Positions 23,732 through 31,890 of a DNA stretch of 46,595 bases are shown piece after piece (positions within the stretch are counted from its first letter, which is position 1; every line of letters begins with the position of its first letter). The stretch is from Candidatus Dormiibacterota bacterium (GTDB lineage Bacteria > Chloroflexota > Dormibacteria > Aeolococcales > Aeolococcaceae), in assembly GCA_003132525.1 (NCBI GenBank), contig PKXZ01000016.1, positions 1-46,595 of the forward strand, read 5' to 3'. Under the pieces are notes generated by a model. It searched no databases and was not told the origin of the DNA. It was given only the letters and a program-made list of their open reading frames with translations. Position numbers and translations under genes: made by a program.

Positions 23732-23742
23732 CACCGCGGTGC
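23731..23742. other. 12-bp perfect palindrome after the SCO-like gene
   Basis: GCACCGCGGTGC starts on the last base of the SCO stop codon and lies about 65 bases before the HTH-TOBE regulator. It could be an operator for that regulator or part of a transcript end; no spacer loop or U-tract supports a classical terminator. The rest of the gap, to 23805, shows no clear ModE-type site. Confidence 0.35.
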
Positions 23743-23805
23743 CCGAGACCGCAATCGCGAGGCGTGGTTGAGAAGAAGCCAGCTTTTGCGCTAAGGTCGC
23801 GGCTC

Positions 23806-24222
23806 ATGCCGACGTACAAGATGGGTCAGGCCGCGGAGCTGCTCGGCGTCAGCGTGGACACGGTTCGACGCTGGGCCGACGCCGGCCGCATCGAGACGCT
23901 TCGCACCGAGGGCAGACACCGCCTGCTTGACGGTGCCGCGCTCGCACGATTCGCTGTCGAGCTGGCGAGCAATCAGCCGGCCCTGCCGGTGACTGAGTCC
24001 GCACGCAATCACTTCCGAGGACTGGTCACGGATGTCACGACCGACGGGGTGATGGCCCACGTCAAGCTCCAGGCCGGACCATTCCGGATCAGCTCGCTGA
24101 TCAGTAGCGAGGCGGTCGCTGAGCTCGGGCTGGAGCCGGGCATGCTCGCGGTCGCCTCCGTCAAGGCCACAAACGTGGTCATCGAGATGCCTCCATCCTC
24201 AGACACACAGGCGAGGAAGTGA
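23806..24222 (+). CDS. MerR/excisionase-type HTH protein with molybdate-binding TOBE domain
   Basis: 138 residues from ATG 23806. Residues 1-50 are a winged helix of the excisionase/MerR kind (KMGQAAELLGVSVDTVRRWADAGRI, then EGRHRLLDGAALARF). Residues 65-132 are one Mop/TOBE module (SARNHFRGLVTDV, VKATNVVIEMP) of the type that binds molybdate or tungstate oxyanion in ModE and ModC. It overlaps modA by one base. It is therefore the likely molybdate-responsive regulator of the modABC operon and perhaps of the cox and Moco genes nearby, doing the job of ModE with a different DNA-binding domain. Confidence 0.88.
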   Translation: MPTYKMGQAAELLGVSVDTVRRWADAGRIETLRTEGRHRLLDGAALARFAVELASNQPALPVTESARNHFRGLVTDVTTDGVMAHVKLQAGPFRISSLISSEAVAELGLEPGMLAVASVKATNVVIEMPPSSDTQARK

Positions 24223-25010
24223 TGCAGCTCCGTTTCCGCCCCGTGATGATCACTGCCACCGCGGCTCTGGCACTTGCCGCATGTGGCAGCTCGAGCACGC
24301 CGGCCGCGTCATCGTCACCCGATCCGTTCAGCGGGAACCTGACCGTGTTTGCCGCGTCGTCGCTGACCAACGCGTTCAACACGGCGGAGAAGGGCCTGGA
24401 GGTGGACAACCCAGGCTTCACGGGGACGTACTCGTTCGCCGGCTCGCAGGACCTCGTGACCGAGATCATCAGCGGTGCCCCGGCCGACGTCATCGCGACA
24501 GCCAACACCGACACCATGGCGCAGCTCACCGCCAAGGGGCTGGTCGAGACGCCTCAGGCCTTCTGCCAGAACAAGCTCGAGATCGCCGTCGCGCCGGGCA
24601 ACCCCTTGAACATTAAAACGCTCGCCGACCTCAACAACCCTGGGGTCAAGCTGGTGATCGGGGATCCGAGCGTGCCGGTCGGTGAGTACGTCACGGACAT
24701 CGAAGCATCGGACACGCTGACATTCCATCCTGTATCGCTGCAGCTCAGCGATGCGGCCGTGCTCGAGCAACTCGAGTCGGGCGATGCGAATGCGGCGCTC
24801 GTGTTCGTCACCGACGTGATCGGCGCGCCCGGCAAGGTGACCGGCGTGCCCATCCCGGACGCGCAGAACAAGATCGGGACCTACGAGATCGCCGCCATCA
24901 AGGCGAGCAGCAACCTGGGCGCCGCAGAGGCGTTCGTGACCTCTGCTGTCTCCGGCGATATCCAGTCCATCCTGCTATCGGCTGGATTCCTGCCGCCACC
25001 GAAGTCGTGA
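24222..25010 (+). CDS. modA: Molybdate ABC transporter substrate-binding lipoprotein ModA
   Basis: 262 residues. Lipoprotein signal MQLRFRPVMITATAALALAAC with lipobox LAAC, then a type II periplasmic-binding fold beginning LTVFAASSLTNAFNTAEK, with the oxyanion contacts expected in ASS, FAGSQDL and SVPVGEY. These are the classic ModA/WtpA signatures. I use ATG 24222 because GAGGAA lies just upstream; GTG 24219 is too close to it. The gene overlaps the HTH-TOBE gene and modB. It captures molybdate or tungstate outside the cell for ModBC, and so feeds the molybdenum cofactor genes that follow. Confidence 0.95.
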   Translation: MQLRFRPVMITATAALALAACGSSSTPAASSSPDPFSGNLTVFAASSLTNAFNTAEKGLEVDNPGFTGTYSFAGSQDLVTEIISGAPADVIATANTDTMAQLTAKGLVETPQAFCQNKLEIAVAPGNPLNIKTLADLNNPGVKLVIGDPSVPVGEYVTDIEASDTLTFHPVSLQLSDAAVLEQLESGDANAALVFVTDVIGAPGKVTGVPIPDAQNKIGTYEIAAIKASSNLGAAEAFVTSAVSGDIQSILLSAGFLPPPKS

Positions 25011-25807
25011 CCAGGGGCGTCACGCGACGCCCGCTGATCGGTCTCGTCATCCCGGCGGCGGTGGCCGTTCTGTTCATCGCACTACCGCTGGTGGGACTCC
25101 TCGCCCACGTCGACTGGAGCAACCTCCCGTCGGAGCTCGTGTCGACGGACGTGCTCACCGCTCTCCGGCTCTCGCTCGAGTGCTCGGCCATCGCCGTGGT
25201 GATCGCGCTCGTCATTGGGGTACCCCTCGCCTATCTACTCGCGCGCACTTCGTTGCCAGGACGCCGGGTCTTTCGCGGACTGGTAACCCTCCCCCTGGTG
25301 CTGCCGCCCGTGGTCGGTGGCATCGCGCTGCAGACGGCGTTCGGCACCACCACCCCGATCGGCACCGTGCTCCAGCACCTCGGGATCGTTCTTCCGTTCA
25401 GCACCGCCGGCGCCGCGATTGCCGAGGCCTTCGTCGGATTCCCCTTCCTGGTGATCACCGTCGAGGCGGGCCTGCGCCAGCGCGACGATCACCTCGAGGA
25501 GGTGGCCGCGACCCTCGGGGCTCGACCGTGGCGAAGGTTCTGGCAGGTGACGATGCCACTGGCGGCGCCGTCCATCGCCGCCGGAGCCGCGCTCTGCTGG
25601 GCTCGAGCACTTGGCGAATTCGGCGCCACGATCACGTTTGCCGGGAGCTTCCCCGGTACCACCGAGACGCTGCCGATCGCCGCGTACAGCTCATTCGAGG
25701 GCTCGGGTCAGGTCGGTGAGGCGATCACGCTGTCACTGCTCCTCCTTGCGATCTCGATCCTGGTGCTCGTCGTGCTGCGCGACCGCTGGCTCGGAGCACT
25801 CCGTTGA
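25007..25807 (+). CDS. modB: Molybdate ABC transporter permease ModB
   Basis: 266 residues with about six membrane helices. It has the cytoplasmic EAA loop DHLEEVAATLGARPWRRFWQVTMPLAAPSIAAG, which docks on the ATPase, and the ModB/CysT pattern ARALGEFGATITFAG. The GTG start overlaps the ModA stop (GTGA), and its stop overlaps the ModC start, so the three are coupled. Transports molybdate delivered by ModA. Confidence 0.95.
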   Translation: MTRGVTRRPLIGLVIPAAVAVLFIALPLVGLLAHVDWSNLPSELVSTDVLTALRLSLECSAIAVVIALVIGVPLAYLLARTSLPGRRVFRGLVTLPLVLPPVVGGIALQTAFGTTTPIGTVLQHLGIVLPFSTAGAAIAEAFVGFPFLVITVEAGLRQRDDHLEEVAATLGARPWRRFWQVTMPLAAPSIAAGAALCWARALGEFGATITFAGSFPGTTETLPIAAYSSFEGSGQVGEAITLSLLLLAISILVLVVLRDRWLGALR

Positions 25808-26856
25808 CCCTGCATGCGCGCGTGCAAACGCAGCTCGGCAGCCTGCACCTCGACTGCGACGTCAGTGTGGATTCCAACGTCACCGTCGCCGTCCTCGGAC
25901 CGAACGGCGCCGGCAAGACAACGTTGCTGCGCGTCATCGCCGGCCTGGCACCGGTGGCCACGGGACGGGTGGAGGTCGACGGCGTCGTGTTCGAGGACAC
26001 CGAGAGCAGAGCGTGGCTGGCGCCCGAAGCCCGACGGGTCGGCTTCGTGTTCCAGGATCACGGTTTGTTCCCGCACCTCAGCGTCCTCGACAACGTCGCA
26101 TTCGGCCTGCGCGCACGCGGCATGAACCGCGACACTGCAGCGACGAAGGCTCACGAGTGGCTGGAGCGAGTCGACCTCGGGAGATACGCCAATTCACGCC
26201 CGAGTGCTCTCAGCGGCGGCCAATCGCAACGCGCCGCGCTCGCGCGCGTCCTGGTCACCGACCCACAGGCACTCCTCCTTGACGAACCGCTTGCCGCCGT
26301 CGATGCGTCCGGCCGGCTCGAGTTGCGTCGCGCGCTGCGCGAGCACCTGGCTACCTTCAGCGGGGTCCGGCTACTGGTCACCCACGATCCCCTCGAGGCG
26401 GCCTCACTGGCCGAGCGGGTGATCGTCCTCGAGGAAGGGCATGTGACCCAGGAGGGGCTCTTCAGCGAGGTGTCCGCGCGGCCTCGATCGGCATGGATCG
26501 CGCGCATGGCCGGGCTGAACCTGCTCCGCGGTGCGGTGTCCGGTGATCAGATTCGGCTCGAGGATGGGTCGTCGCTCACCGTGGCAACCGACGTGGCTGG
26601 ACCCGCGCTGGCGACCATCCAGCCGCGAGCGGTCGCGCTCTACCGCCAGGCTCCAGAAGGCAGTCCCCGCAATGTGGTGCGTTGCAAGGTCGCTGGTGTC
26701 GATCCCGAGGGTGACCGCTGGCGCATCCGGCTCGACGGGCCGTTTCCCCTCGTAGCAGAGGTGACACCGGCCGCGGCGGCGGAGCTGCGGCTTGCCGACG
26801 GCGGAGAGGTGTTGGCGGTCGTCAAGGCGACGGAGATCGACGTCTATTCCATGTGA
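25804..26856 (+). CDS. modC: Molybdate ABC transporter ATPase ModC
   Basis: 350 residues from TTG 25804. Walker A GPNGAGKTT, Q-loop FVFQDHGLFPHL, signature LSGGQSQRAALAR, Walker B ALLLDEPLAAVD and H-loop VTHDPLEA. A C-terminal TOBE domain follows (about residues 270-350, with NVVRCKVAGVDPEG and VVKATEIDVYSM) that in ModC senses molybdate and can trans-inhibit transport. It is the last gene of the mod operon. A 74-base gap with an inverted repeat separates it from coxD. Confidence 0.95.
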   Translation: MTLHARVQTQLGSLHLDCDVSVDSNVTVAVLGPNGAGKTTLLRVIAGLAPVATGRVEVDGVVFEDTESRAWLAPEARRVGFVFQDHGLFPHLSVLDNVAFGLRARGMNRDTAATKAHEWLERVDLGRYANSRPSALSGGQSQRAALARVLVTDPQALLLDEPLAAVDASGRLELRRALREHLATFSGVRLLVTHDPLEAASLAERVIVLEEGHVTQEGLFSEVSARPRSAWIARMAGLNLLRGAVSGDQIRLEDGSSLTVATDVAGPALATIQPRAVALYRQAPEGSPRNVVRCKVAGVDPEGDRWRIRLDGPFPLVAEVTPAAAAELRLADGGEVLAVVKATEIDVYSM

Positions 26857-26871
26857 CGCTGCCATGTGGCG

Positions 26872-26891
26872 GCGCGACGTGACGGTCGCGC
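26872..26891. other. Inverted repeat between modC and coxD
   Basis: GCGCGAC-GTGACG-GTCGCGC is a perfect seven-base inverted repeat, 16 bases after the modC stop. It may be a GC-rich transcript-end hairpin without a U-tract or an operator before coxD. It is the only conspicuous signal in this gap; a TTGACC at 26896-26901 lacks a convincing -10. Confidence 0.4.
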
Positions 26892-26930
26892 GGCTTGACC
26901 GCAGTGCGGCGAACTCGTCAGGCTGACCAT

Positions 26931-27824
26931 ATGAACGCCCCGACCGATGCCGCGCAGCCCGCTTCGGTCGACGCGGTCGTCGAACTCCTCGCCGCCCAGG
27001 ACTACCTGTGCGACCGGCGCTTGGCAACGGCGATTCTCGTCTCGATGCGCATCAGCAAGCCACTCTTCCTCGAAGGCGAAGCCGGGGTTGGCAAGACTGA
27101 GGCTGCGCGAGCGCTCGCCGCCGGTCTGGGCGCACGACTCATCCGGTTGCAGTGCTACGAGGGCATCGACCTGGCCCACGCCGCTTATGAGTGGAATTAC
27201 GCGCGCCAGCTGCTGCATATCCGCCTCGTCGGCGAGAGCGAAGACCGCGCCCGCGCCGAGCAGGACATCTTCGGCCCCGACTTCCTGCTGCGGCGCCCGC
27301 TGCTCGATGCCATCGACAACCACGACCCAGTCGCGCCGGTGCTGCTCATCGATGAGATCGACAGGTCCGACGAGGAGTTCGAGGCATTCCTGCTCGAGAT
27401 CCTCGCCGACTACGCGATCAGCATCCCCGAATTGGGCACGATCCGCGCGACCCGTCCGCCCCTGGTGATCCTCACGGGTAACCGCACGCGCGAGGTGCAC
27501 GACGCGCTCAAGCGCCGCTGTCTCTACCACTGGATCGACTATCCGGACCTCGAGCGAGAGGTCGCGATCGTCCGCGTTCGCGCACCCGAAGTCTCCGAGC
27601 GTCTCGGCCGCCAGGTCGCGGAGGTGACCCAGCGACTCCGAGGTCTCGACCTCTACAAAGTGCCAGGGGTGGCAGAAACAGTCGACTGGGCGCGGGCACT
27701 CGCAGCCCTCGGCCACAGCGAGGCGACGCCCGCGGCGCTGCGCGAGACCATGGGTGCGGCGATCAAGCACCAGGAAGATCTCCAGCGAAGCGAGGAGGCG
27801 ATCACGGAGCACGCCGGACGATGA
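26931..27824 (+). CDS. coxD: MoxR-type AAA+ ATPase CoxD
   Basis: 297 residues from ATG 26931. Walker A LFLEGEAGVGKTE, then a long insert with YEWNYARQLLHIRL characteristic of CoxD, Walker B APVLLIDEIDRSDEEFEAFLLEIL, sensor 1 LTGNRTRE, and an Arg-rich sensor 2 region. CoxD is the chaperone-like ATPase needed for maturation of the Mo-Cu active site of aerobic CO dehydrogenase, working with the VWA protein CoxE. Here coxE follows with an ATGA overlap. The structural coxMSL genes lie 5 kb downstream on the opposite strand. Confidence 0.93.
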   Translation: MNAPTDAAQPASVDAVVELLAAQDYLCDRRLATAILVSMRISKPLFLEGEAGVGKTEAARALAAGLGARLIRLQCYEGIDLAHAAYEWNYARQLLHIRLVGESEDRARAEQDIFGPDFLLRRPLLDAIDNHDPVAPVLLIDEIDRSDEEFEAFLLEILADYAISIPELGTIRATRPPLVILTGNRTREVHDALKRRCLYHWIDYPDLEREVAIVRVRAPEVSERLGRQVAEVTQRLRGLDLYKVPGVAETVDWARALAALGHSEATPAALRETMGAAIKHQEDLQRSEEAITEHAGR

Positions 27825-29032
27825 TCGGCAACACACCGGATCCTGTCGAGAGCGTGACGCTCTTCGCGCGCCTCCTGCGCGATGCCGGGTTCACCACCGG
27901 GCCCGAGCGCGTGCGCGACGCGTGCGAAGCGCTACTGGCAATCGACCTGGCGCACACGGACGAGGTCCGCTACGCGCTTCGAGCTGTGTTCGTGACCCGG
28001 CGCGAGGAGGGCCCGGTGTTCGACGCGGCCTTCGATCTGTTTTTCTCGACACCGGGTGGCGAAGGCAGGGCCGGTTCCATCCCCGGGCGCAGCCGTCCCC
28101 TGGCACTCGACCCCAAACAGGCGCTGGCATGGATGAACGCCCTCGGACTGCCGTCAACCGGCCCTGCCCGGGAGGTCGAGGGGCCGTCCGCGTCGAGCGC
28201 CGGTTACAGCGCCGAGGAGTTGCTGCGTCAGCGCGACTTTCGCGAGATGACGTGGGAGGAGCTCGCGGCGGTCCGCCGGCTGCTCGGTCAGTCCCCGTGG
28301 AGGGTCGCCGAGCGCAGGACCCGGCGCTTGCGTGCCGATCGTCGAGGCACGATTCAGCTGCGCCGCACCATGCGGGCCGCCGCGCGCCAGGGAGGGGATG
28401 CCCACCGGCTCGCACGCGCGAGCGTGCGCACCAAGCGCCGTCCAATCGTCATCCTCTGCGATGTCAGCGGTTCGATGGATCGCTACTCACGTCAACTGTT
28501 GGTCTTCGCGCACGTGATCGGCAGGCGCGAGCGTGTCGAGACCTTCGCGTTTTCGACGAACTTGACGAGAATCACACACCTGCTGCGTCACGGCGACGTT
28601 GATTCGGCGCTCGACCACGTGGCAAGCCAGGTGCATGACATCGGCGGGGGAACCCGCATCGCCGATGCGCTGCATGTCTTCCAACGTGACCACGCACGCC
28701 GGGTGCTCGGTCATGGCGCCGTCGTGCTGATCATCAGCGATGGATGGGACCGTGGCGATCCCGATGAGCTCGGCCGGGAGATGGCCCGCCTGCGCAGGAG
28801 CTGCCATCGCTTGATCTGGCTCAACCCGCTGCTCGGCAGCAGCGCGTATCAGCCGGAGACGCGCGGCATGGCTGCTGCCCTCCCCTATTGCGACGATTTC
28901 CTGAGCGCCCACAGCGTCGACGCTCTCGACGCACTCGGAAGGCTGCTCGCTCAGCTCCCTCGACGGGTCAGCCGTTCGCCTCACGGCGCCGCCGCCGGGA
29001 TCGCCGCACCCGGCGCAACAGCAGCAGGCTGA
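27821..29032 (+). CDS. coxE: VWA domain protein CoxE
   Basis: 403 residues. The N-terminal two thirds are the CoxE-specific region (SVTLFARLLRDAGFTTGPERV at the start, GYSAEELLRQRDFREMTWEEL in the middle). The VWA domain starts at about residue 208 with the metal-ion adhesion motif CDVSGSMDRYS (D214, S216, S218). CoxE partners with the CoxD ATPase in inserting sulfur and copper into the CO dehydrogenase active site, as shown in other CO oxidisers. The C terminus overlaps the end of convergent coxG by 65 bases; the last residues (AAAGIAAPGATAAG) are low complexity and fall in that overlap. Confidence 0.92.
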   Translation: MIGNTPDPVESVTLFARLLRDAGFTTGPERVRDACEALLAIDLAHTDEVRYALRAVFVTRREEGPVFDAAFDLFFSTPGGEGRAGSIPGRSRPLALDPKQALAWMNALGLPSTGPAREVEGPSASSAGYSAEELLRQRDFREMTWEELAAVRRLLGQSPWRVAERRTRRLRADRRGTIQLRRTMRAAARQGGDAHRLARASVRTKRRPIVILCDVSGSMDRYSRQLLVFAHVIGRRERVETFAFSTNLTRITHLLRHGDVDSALDHVASQVHDIGGGTRIADALHVFQRDHARRVLGHGAVVLIISDGWDRGDPDELGREMARLRRSCHRLIWLNPLLGSSAYQPETRGMAAALPYCDDFLSAHSVDALDALGRLLAQLPRRVSRSPHGAAAGIAAPGATAAG

Positions 29033-29690
29033 TCAGTCCCGCGAAAGCCGCGGCAATCATCTGAGGCCGCACGTTGATCCGGCCCAGGCGCTCCCTGGCC
29101 ACGGCGCGTCCGAGCGCGAGGGCGTCGAGCGACGCCGGCTCCGATGACGCCGGCGCCGGTGATGGTGCAGGTGTACCCGGAGCCGCGGTCGATGACGAGT
29201 TGTTCGGCGCGGACGCGTCGGTCGCCGGCGCAGGACTCGACGGCGGACCCTCGAGCTTCGACTGAATGCACTCCGCCGCCTGTCCCACCAGGTGGCGCGA
29301 GACGTCCTCCATGATGCCCCGGCCGAATTGGGCGATCCGTCCCACCACGGTGAAGTCGGTGGTGAGCGTGACCTTCGAGCTGTCGCCGTCGGCAGCCACT
29401 GCCATGATCGTCGTGGCCTGCGCAGTCCCGGAGCCCGTCGTCTCGCGTCCCTCGGCCTCGAGCGTCGCGGTGCGCGTGTCGGTATCGCGCGAGGTGATCC
29501 GAGCGGTGCCGTTGTAGCTCACCGTGACCGGTCCGACCTTGATCCGAACCTTGCCCTTGAACGTATTCGGATCCACCACTTCGGACAGCTCCGCGCCGGG
29601 GACGCAACTGACGACGTTGTTGACGTCGAGCAGGAACTCGTAGACCCGGTCAGGTGGCGCCTTGACGGCAAAGGAGTTCTCGATTTGCAT
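28968..29690 (-). CDS. coxG: CoxG, SRPBCC-fold membrane-anchored protein
   Basis: 240 residues. Residues 1-150 form the CoxG/SRPBCC fold (MQIENSFAVKAPPDRVYEFLLDVNNV, then VPGAELSEVV and FKGKVRIKVGPV). A Pro/Ala/Ser linker of about 45 residues follows, then a C-terminal membrane helix (MIAAAFAGLISLLLL) and a very basic end RRVRRSRRRRRE. CoxG anchors CO dehydrogenase at the membrane in Afipia, and in mycobacteria it has been reported to shuttle quinone to the enzyme. The fold's hydrophobic cavity and the anchor seen here fit that role. The gene is convergent with coxE and overlaps it. Confidence 0.9.
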   Translation of the reverse strand: MQIENSFAVKAPPDRVYEFLLDVNNVVSCVPGAELSEVVDPNTFKGKVRIKVGPVTVSYNGTARITSRDTDTRTATLEAEGRETTGSGTAQATTIMAVAADGDSSKVTLTTDFTVVGRIAQFGRGIMEDVSRHLVGQAAECIQSKLEGPPSSPAPATDASAPNNSSSTAAPGTPAPSPAPASSEPASLDALALGRAVARERLGRINVRPQMIAAAFAGLISLLLLRRVRRSRRRRREANG

Positions 29691-29761
29691 TCCCGGAATT
29701 GTGCGCCGCAGGACAATACGGCGGCTTGTCCCGTCCGGCCGTGGAAGGGGATACTCATGTG

Positions 29762-30838
29762 ATGCGGGATCTGCTGCCGACGCTGCATGAATGGAGTGAG
29801 GGTGACCCCCTGGTTGCAGTCGCGACCGTTGTTGGCACGTCGGGTTCGACGCCGCGGCCCATGGGCGCTCGGCTCCTGGTCAGCAGGGACGGTCGCATGG
29901 CCGGTTCGGTGAGCGGTGGTTGCCTCGAGTCCGCCGTGGTTCTTGAGGCCCAGGCGACCATCGCCGGCGACGCCCCACCTCGCCTGCTCCACTACGGCAT
30001 CAGCGATGAGATGGGCTGGGCAGTCGGCCTGTCGTGTGGTGGCGAGGTCGACATCTTCGTCGAGACCCTGGACAGCGACGGATCGGATCCGGTCATCGAG
30101 GAGGTGCGACGTGCCATCGAGACCTCACGACCGGTGGCGCTCCTCACCGCCCTGGATGGCGATCAGGCCGGCCATCGCGCCGCGGCCACCGCCGACGGCG
30201 GCCTGGTCGGCAGCCTGGGCGGGTCGTCGACCGTGGCCGAAGTGGTTGTAGCGGCTCGCAGCAGGATCGCGTCCGGCCTCCCAGGTGTCGAGGAGATATC
30301 CGGGATGCGCATCTTCATCGATCCGATCGTCCCCTCACCGCAGCTGGTGGTCATTGGAGCGGTGCACATCGCGATCGCGCTCACCACCATGGCTCGGGCC
30401 GCGGGATTCACGGTGTCGGTGGTCGACCCGCGCACTGCCTTCAACAACGTCGAACGTATCCCGGACGCCGAACGACTGGTGACCGCGTGGCCGGACGAGG
30501 CCCTGCCCCACTTCGACCTGGGACCACGTGACGCGGCGGTGTGTCTCGCCCACGATCCAAAGTTCGAGGACCCGGCTTTGACCGCCCTGCTTCGCACCGA
30601 GACCGGCTACATCGGCGCGATCGGGAGTCGCGGCACCCATGCCAAACGCGTCGTGCGACTCCGCGAGGCAGGGTTCAGCGATACGGACATCGCGCGCATC
30701 CACAGCCCAGTCGGGCTCAACCTCGGTGCGGCCACGCCCGAGGAGATCGCCATCGCCATCCTTGCCGAGATCGTGGCCGTGCGGCGCGGCCGCGACGCAG
30801 GATCGCTATCCGCTGTTCCAGCAGCGCCCGTCGGGTGA
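29762..30838 (+). CDS. XdhC/CoxI family Moco sulfurase-insertion factor
   Basis: 358 residues from ATG 29762; GTG 29759 is an equal alternative. The XdhC N-terminal domain is clear (VAVATVVGTSGSTPRPMGARLLV, then GSVSGGCLESAVV), followed by the Rossmann C-terminal domain (PQLVVIGAVHIAIALTTMARAAGF) and YIGAIGSRGTHAKRV, LNLGAATPEEIAIAILAEIV. XdhC proteins bind molybdenum cofactor, protect its sulfido form and hand it to xanthine oxidase-family enzymes, here the CO dehydrogenase. The long listed upstream codons overlap the coxG promoter area and are excluded. It overlaps the next gene as GTGA. Confidence 0.92.
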   Translation: MRDLLPTLHEWSEGDPLVAVATVVGTSGSTPRPMGARLLVSRDGRMAGSVSGGCLESAVVLEAQATIAGDAPPRLLHYGISDEMGWAVGLSCGGEVDIFVETLDSDGSDPVIEEVRRAIETSRPVALLTALDGDQAGHRAAATADGGLVGSLGGSSTVAEVVVAARSRIASGLPGVEEISGMRIFIDPIVPSPQLVVIGAVHIAIALTTMARAAGFTVSVVDPRTAFNNVERIPDAERLVTAWPDEALPHFDLGPRDAAVCLAHDPKFEDPALTALLRTETGYIGAIGSRGTHAKRVVRLREAGFSDTDIARIHSPVGLNLGAATPEEIAIAILAEIVAVRRGRDAGSLSAVPAAPVG

Positions 30839-31890
30839 GGCTGGAGGTCCTCCTCGGCTCGGCGGTCGACGGACCCTCATCGCAGTGGGTCGGCGCCGTC
30901 CTCTGCCGCGACGTCCTCGACCGGAACAAGCACCCCGTTCTGCTCAAGGGAACCGTGCTCTCGGCTACACACGAGCAGCAGTTGCGCAAAGCCCATCCCG
31001 ACGAGCTGCACGTCCTCTGGCTCGACGAAGGCGACGTCGGCGAGGATGCGGCCGCGATTCGGATCGCAGCCGCGGTCGCCGGTCCCGGGACATTCGCCCG
31101 GCCGCCGGTGGAGTCACAGGCGCGCCTGGTCGCCGCGTGGCGAGGAATGGTCGCCGTCGACGTCAGGGCGCTCGGGGCGGTGAACGCGGTAGATGGGGTG
31201 ACCGTGTTCACGGTGCCCGACGCGCTCCATGTCGATGCAGGAAGGACGCTCGCCGGCGTCAAGATCACCCCGCTCGCAATCTCCGAGTGGTCACTCGAAC
31301 AGGCGGAGCGCGCCGCGCTGTCCGCCGAGGGCGGCGGCGGAGTCCTCAGCGTCCGGCCTTTCCTGCCGCTGCGCGTGGCTGCAATCGTGCGCCAGCACCT
31401 CACCGACGAGGCTCGAGCCCGTTTCGAGCACTCGCTCGGGATGCGCAGCGCCTGGTTCGGCGGCACCATCGAGCCGGTCCGCTACATCGACGACAGCGCT
31501 GATGCGGTCCGCGAGGCGCTTGTCGATGCCGCCGGGTCGGCAGACATCGTGCTGGCAGTCGGTGTTGCGTCCGTCGATCCACTCGACGTCACCTGGCAGA
31601 GCCTCCTGGCGGCGGGCGCGACCTCGATCCGGCGTGGCCTGCCGATGCATCCGGGCAGCAGCTACTGGATCGCCGAGTTGCTCGACCGCCCGGTCATCGG
31701 CGTAGCTTCATGCGGCATGTTCTCGCGCCGGAGCGCGCTCGATCTGCTGATCGCGCGGCTCCACGCGGGCCTGCCGCTGGACTCGGCATACCTGTCGTCG
31801 CTGGGCCACGGTGGCCTGCTCGGCAAGGAGGCCGCCTGGCGGATCCCTCCTTACGAGGCCGCCCTCGGCCACGACACCGACGAGGACTGA
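30835..31890 (+). CDS. Molybdopterin-binding-like protein (MoeA/MogA fold) of the CO dehydrogenase cluster
   Basis: 351 residues from GTG 30835, coupled to XdhC. The N-terminal part (VLCRDVLDRNKHPVLLKGTVLSATH) resembles MoeA-like domains found beside XdhC genes. The C-terminal part from about residue 220 has the MogA/MoeA alpha-beta fold with SADIVLAVGVASVDPLDV where cofactor-binding proteins have the GG-T-S/G-x-G-x-x-D motif, and LPMHPGSSYW where they have PG-x-P. These loops are degenerate, so adenylyl transfer is doubtful and a carrier or scaffold role is more likely. Confidence in the fold is fair, in function low. Confidence 0.7.
   Translation: MRLEVLLGSAVDGPSSQWVGAVLCRDVLDRNKHPVLLKGTVLSATHEQQLRKAHPDELHVLWLDEGDVGEDAAAIRIAAAVAGPGTFARPPVESQARLVAAWRGMVAVDVRALGAVNAVDGVTVFTVPDALHVDAGRTLAGVKITPLAISEWSLEQAERAALSAEGGGGVLSVRPFLPLRVAAIVRQHLTDEARARFEHSLGMRSAWFGGTIEPVRYIDDSADAVREALVDAAGSADIVLAVGVASVDPLDVTWQSLLAAGATSIRRGLPMHPGSSYWIAELLDRPVIGVASCGMFSRRSALDLLIARLHAGLPLDSAYLSSLGHGGLLGKEAAWRIPPYEAALGHDTDED

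Noticed and set aside
30541-30834. N-terminal extension of the molybdopterin-binding-like protein
   Set aside because: Out-of-frame reading of the XdhC gene; GTG 30835 overlaps the XdhC stop as GTGA.
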